DNA from: an uncultured Planktomarina sp.
GTDB lineage: Bacteria; Pseudomonadota; Alphaproteobacteria; Rhodobacterales; Rhodobacteraceae
Assembly: GCA_905181815.1 (NCBI GenBank)
Contig: CAJIZA010000001.1
Location: 682,001-746,000, forward strand
Length of the DNA: 64,000 nt
Direction of reading: 5' to 3'
The notes under the pieces were generated by a model, which ran no database searches, was not told the DNA's origin, and worked only from the letters and a program-made list of their open reading frames with translations. Both the position numbers and the translations under genes were made by a program. This document shows, in pieces, positions 62,826 through 64,000 of the stretch; the first letter of the stretch is position 1; each line of letters begins with the position of its first letter.

Positions 62826-63723
62826 ATGTGCGGGATCGTTGGTCTTTTTCTCAAAGACAAATCTATGGAACCTAAATTGGGGGGCACTACTTACAGATAT
62901 GTTGATCACAATGACAGATCGTGGGCCAGATAGCGCAGGGATCGCAATATATAATCATGTTACTGATAAGAAAGGGAAAATTACTGTACAATCAGATGCG
63001 CCAGATACCGACTTCAACTCTCTTGAAAGTGAATTGGAAAAGCAGGTCAAAGGCGATGTCAATCTGCGAATCCAAAGCACCCATGCCGTACTAGAGTTGC
63101 GCGCAGATCAAATGAATTCTGCCCGCACGATTCTTAAACAGTTGCGTCCTAATCTGCGCGTAATGAGTACAGGTGAAAGTTTGGAAATTTACAAAGAAGT
63201 CGGTCTGCCCAAAGACGTGGCTGCAAGGTTTGATATCAAAAAAATGTCCGGTAGCCATGGAATTGGCCACACACGAATGGCTACAGAATCAGCCGTCACA
63301 ACTATGGGCGCACATCCTTTCAATACCGGAAGCGATCAGTGCTTGGTGCATAACGGCTCGCTGTCAAATCACAATTCCCTTCGCCGCAAACTGCGCCGCG
63401 ATGGCGTACACATTCAAACTGAAAATGATACCGAAGTCGGCGCAGCCTATCTAACTTGGAAAATGCAAAATGGCAGCAGCCTTGGCGAAGCCTTAGAGAG
63501 CAGCTTAGACGATCTTGATGGATTTTTCACCTTCGTAGTTGGTACAAAAGACGGATTTGGAGTTGTGCGTGATCCAATTGCCTGCAAACCCGCTGTGATG
63601 GCAGAAACCGACCATTTTGTTGCTTTTGGCAGCGAATATCGCGCCCTAGTCAACCTGCCAGGCATTGAGCAGGCTCGCGTTTGGGAGCCTGAACCCGCAA
63701 CTGTTTATTTCTGGAAACACTAA
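62826..63723 (+). pseudogene. mgsA: N-methylglutamate synthase subunit A (GlxB-like glutamine amidotransferase), frameshifted
   Basis: Class II glutamine amidotransferase: the ATG at 62826 gives MCGIVGLFLKDKSMEPKLG with the catalytic Cys at position 2. The family next has ALLTDMLITMTDRGPDSAGI, but the DNA has six G (62879-62884) where five fit, so the frame shifts and stops soon after. The rest, from GALLTDMLITMTDRGPDSAG to VWEPEPATVYFWKH, is open in the shifted frame. The product helps make N-methylglutamate from methylamine and glutamine. The G run makes a sequencing error or slippage possible; otherwise a fresh null. Confidence 0.88.
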
Positions 63724-63724
63724 G

Positions 63725-64000
63725 ATGCAAACATATGATCTTGCAAACGGCAGCCTGCGTGAGCTTAACGCAACATTACATGCTCAGAATGACACCACGA
63801 ACCAAACCAGCTGGGAAATTGTAAATCCGCGCGGTGCACATGCGATTGCTTGCGGCCTGGATTCGCCAATCGAAGTAGCTATACATGGCTCAACTGGTTA
63901 TTATTCCGCAGGCATGAACCAACAGGCCACAGTGAACATCAAAGGCAGTGCCGGTCCCGGCGTCGCAGAAAATATGATGTCCGGCAAAGTTGTAATTGAC
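63725..64000 (+). CDS. mgsB: N-methylglutamate synthase subunit B (GltB3-like, GXGXG domain), cut by right edge
   Basis: Begins at the ATG at 63725, two bases after the mgsA stop, with MQTYDLANGSLRELNATLHA, and reads to the edge. The later part, VAIHGSTGYYSAGMNQQATV and NIKGSAGPGVAENMMSGKVV, is typical of the GXGXG repeat domain of the glutamate synthase/GlxC family. It acts with the amidotransferase subunit in making N-methylglutamate. The 92 visible residues are intact; the rest and the third subunit lie outside the window. Confidence 0.87.
   Translation, partial: MQTYDLANGSLRELNATLHAQNDTTNQTSWEIVNPRGAHAIACGLDSPIEVAIHGSTGYYSAGMNQQATVNIKGSAGPGVAENMMSGKVVID

Overview
The window reads as a chromosome segment of a marine alphaproteobacterium of the Roseobacter group (Rhodobacteraceae). 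The main reasons are the order ctaC-ctaB-(small CoxF-like gene)-ctaG-ctaE-surf1-thrC-M16 peptidase-acetyltransferase, the order tldD-(dprA)-topA, the XRE-type regulator family, and a methylated-amine catabolic region. Base composition is moderate and genes are tightly packed with many 1-8 bp overlaps. The presence of several decayed genes fits a lineage that is losing functions; a RCA-type roseobacter is possible, but that is inference.

Layout. 1-5.2 kb: an Mg2+ transporter cut by the left edge, guanine deaminase, an 8-oxoguanine-type deaminase, a HisN-type phosphatase and a dead XRE regulator. 5.5-9.8 kb: quinone oxidoreductase, Bax-inhibitor-1 family protein, rpmG, RNase P RNA, a cell-wall amidase and an excalibur-domain lipoprotein. 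9.8-25 kb: gatCA, tadA, rluB, modABC, a Nudix hydrolase, a DUF1178 protein, lysC, ptsP, a flavin reductase, a SulP transporter, mtnP, apt and two acetyltransferases. 25-32 kb: M16 peptidase, thrC and the cytochrome aa3 assembly/structural operon. 32-37 kb: tldD, a dprA remnant and topA. 37-41.5 kb: an iolDCB-iolJ operon behind a perfect 14-bp palindrome. 41.5-45.5 kb: urate to ureidoglycolate catabolism (puuD, uraH, a puuE-uraD fusion and ureidoglycine aminohydrolase). 45.5-64 kb: methylated amine and quaternary amine metabolism. This last part holds an ABC transporter with a fused permease (candidate TMAO/betaine uptake), soxBDAG, a GlxA/AraC regulator, an XRE-cupin regulator, dimethylamine monooxygenase genes with a GcvT-like partner, a 51-residue membrane protein, an ammonium transporter, and the start of an N-methylglutamate synthase operon running off the right edge.

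How they fit: the guanine deaminase and urate genes give a purine salvage and nitrogen route. In the last 18 kb, betaines or TMAO would be imported, sarcosine-type compounds oxidised, and dimethylamine demethylated to monomethylamine. Monomethylamine would then be channelled via N-methylglutamate, with one-carbon units caught on tetrahydrofolate. The striking point is that four genes of this system carry coding damage: soxB (one-base deletion), amt (two nonsense codons and a frameshift), mgsA (one extra G in a G run) and the ABC ATPase (a lost stretch before Walker A with the frame restored). The other catabolic genes remain open. With the dprA and XRE remnants this suggests ongoing erosion. 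I did not find a convincing new defence or mobile system, a CRISPR array, a tRNA, or an insertion sequence.
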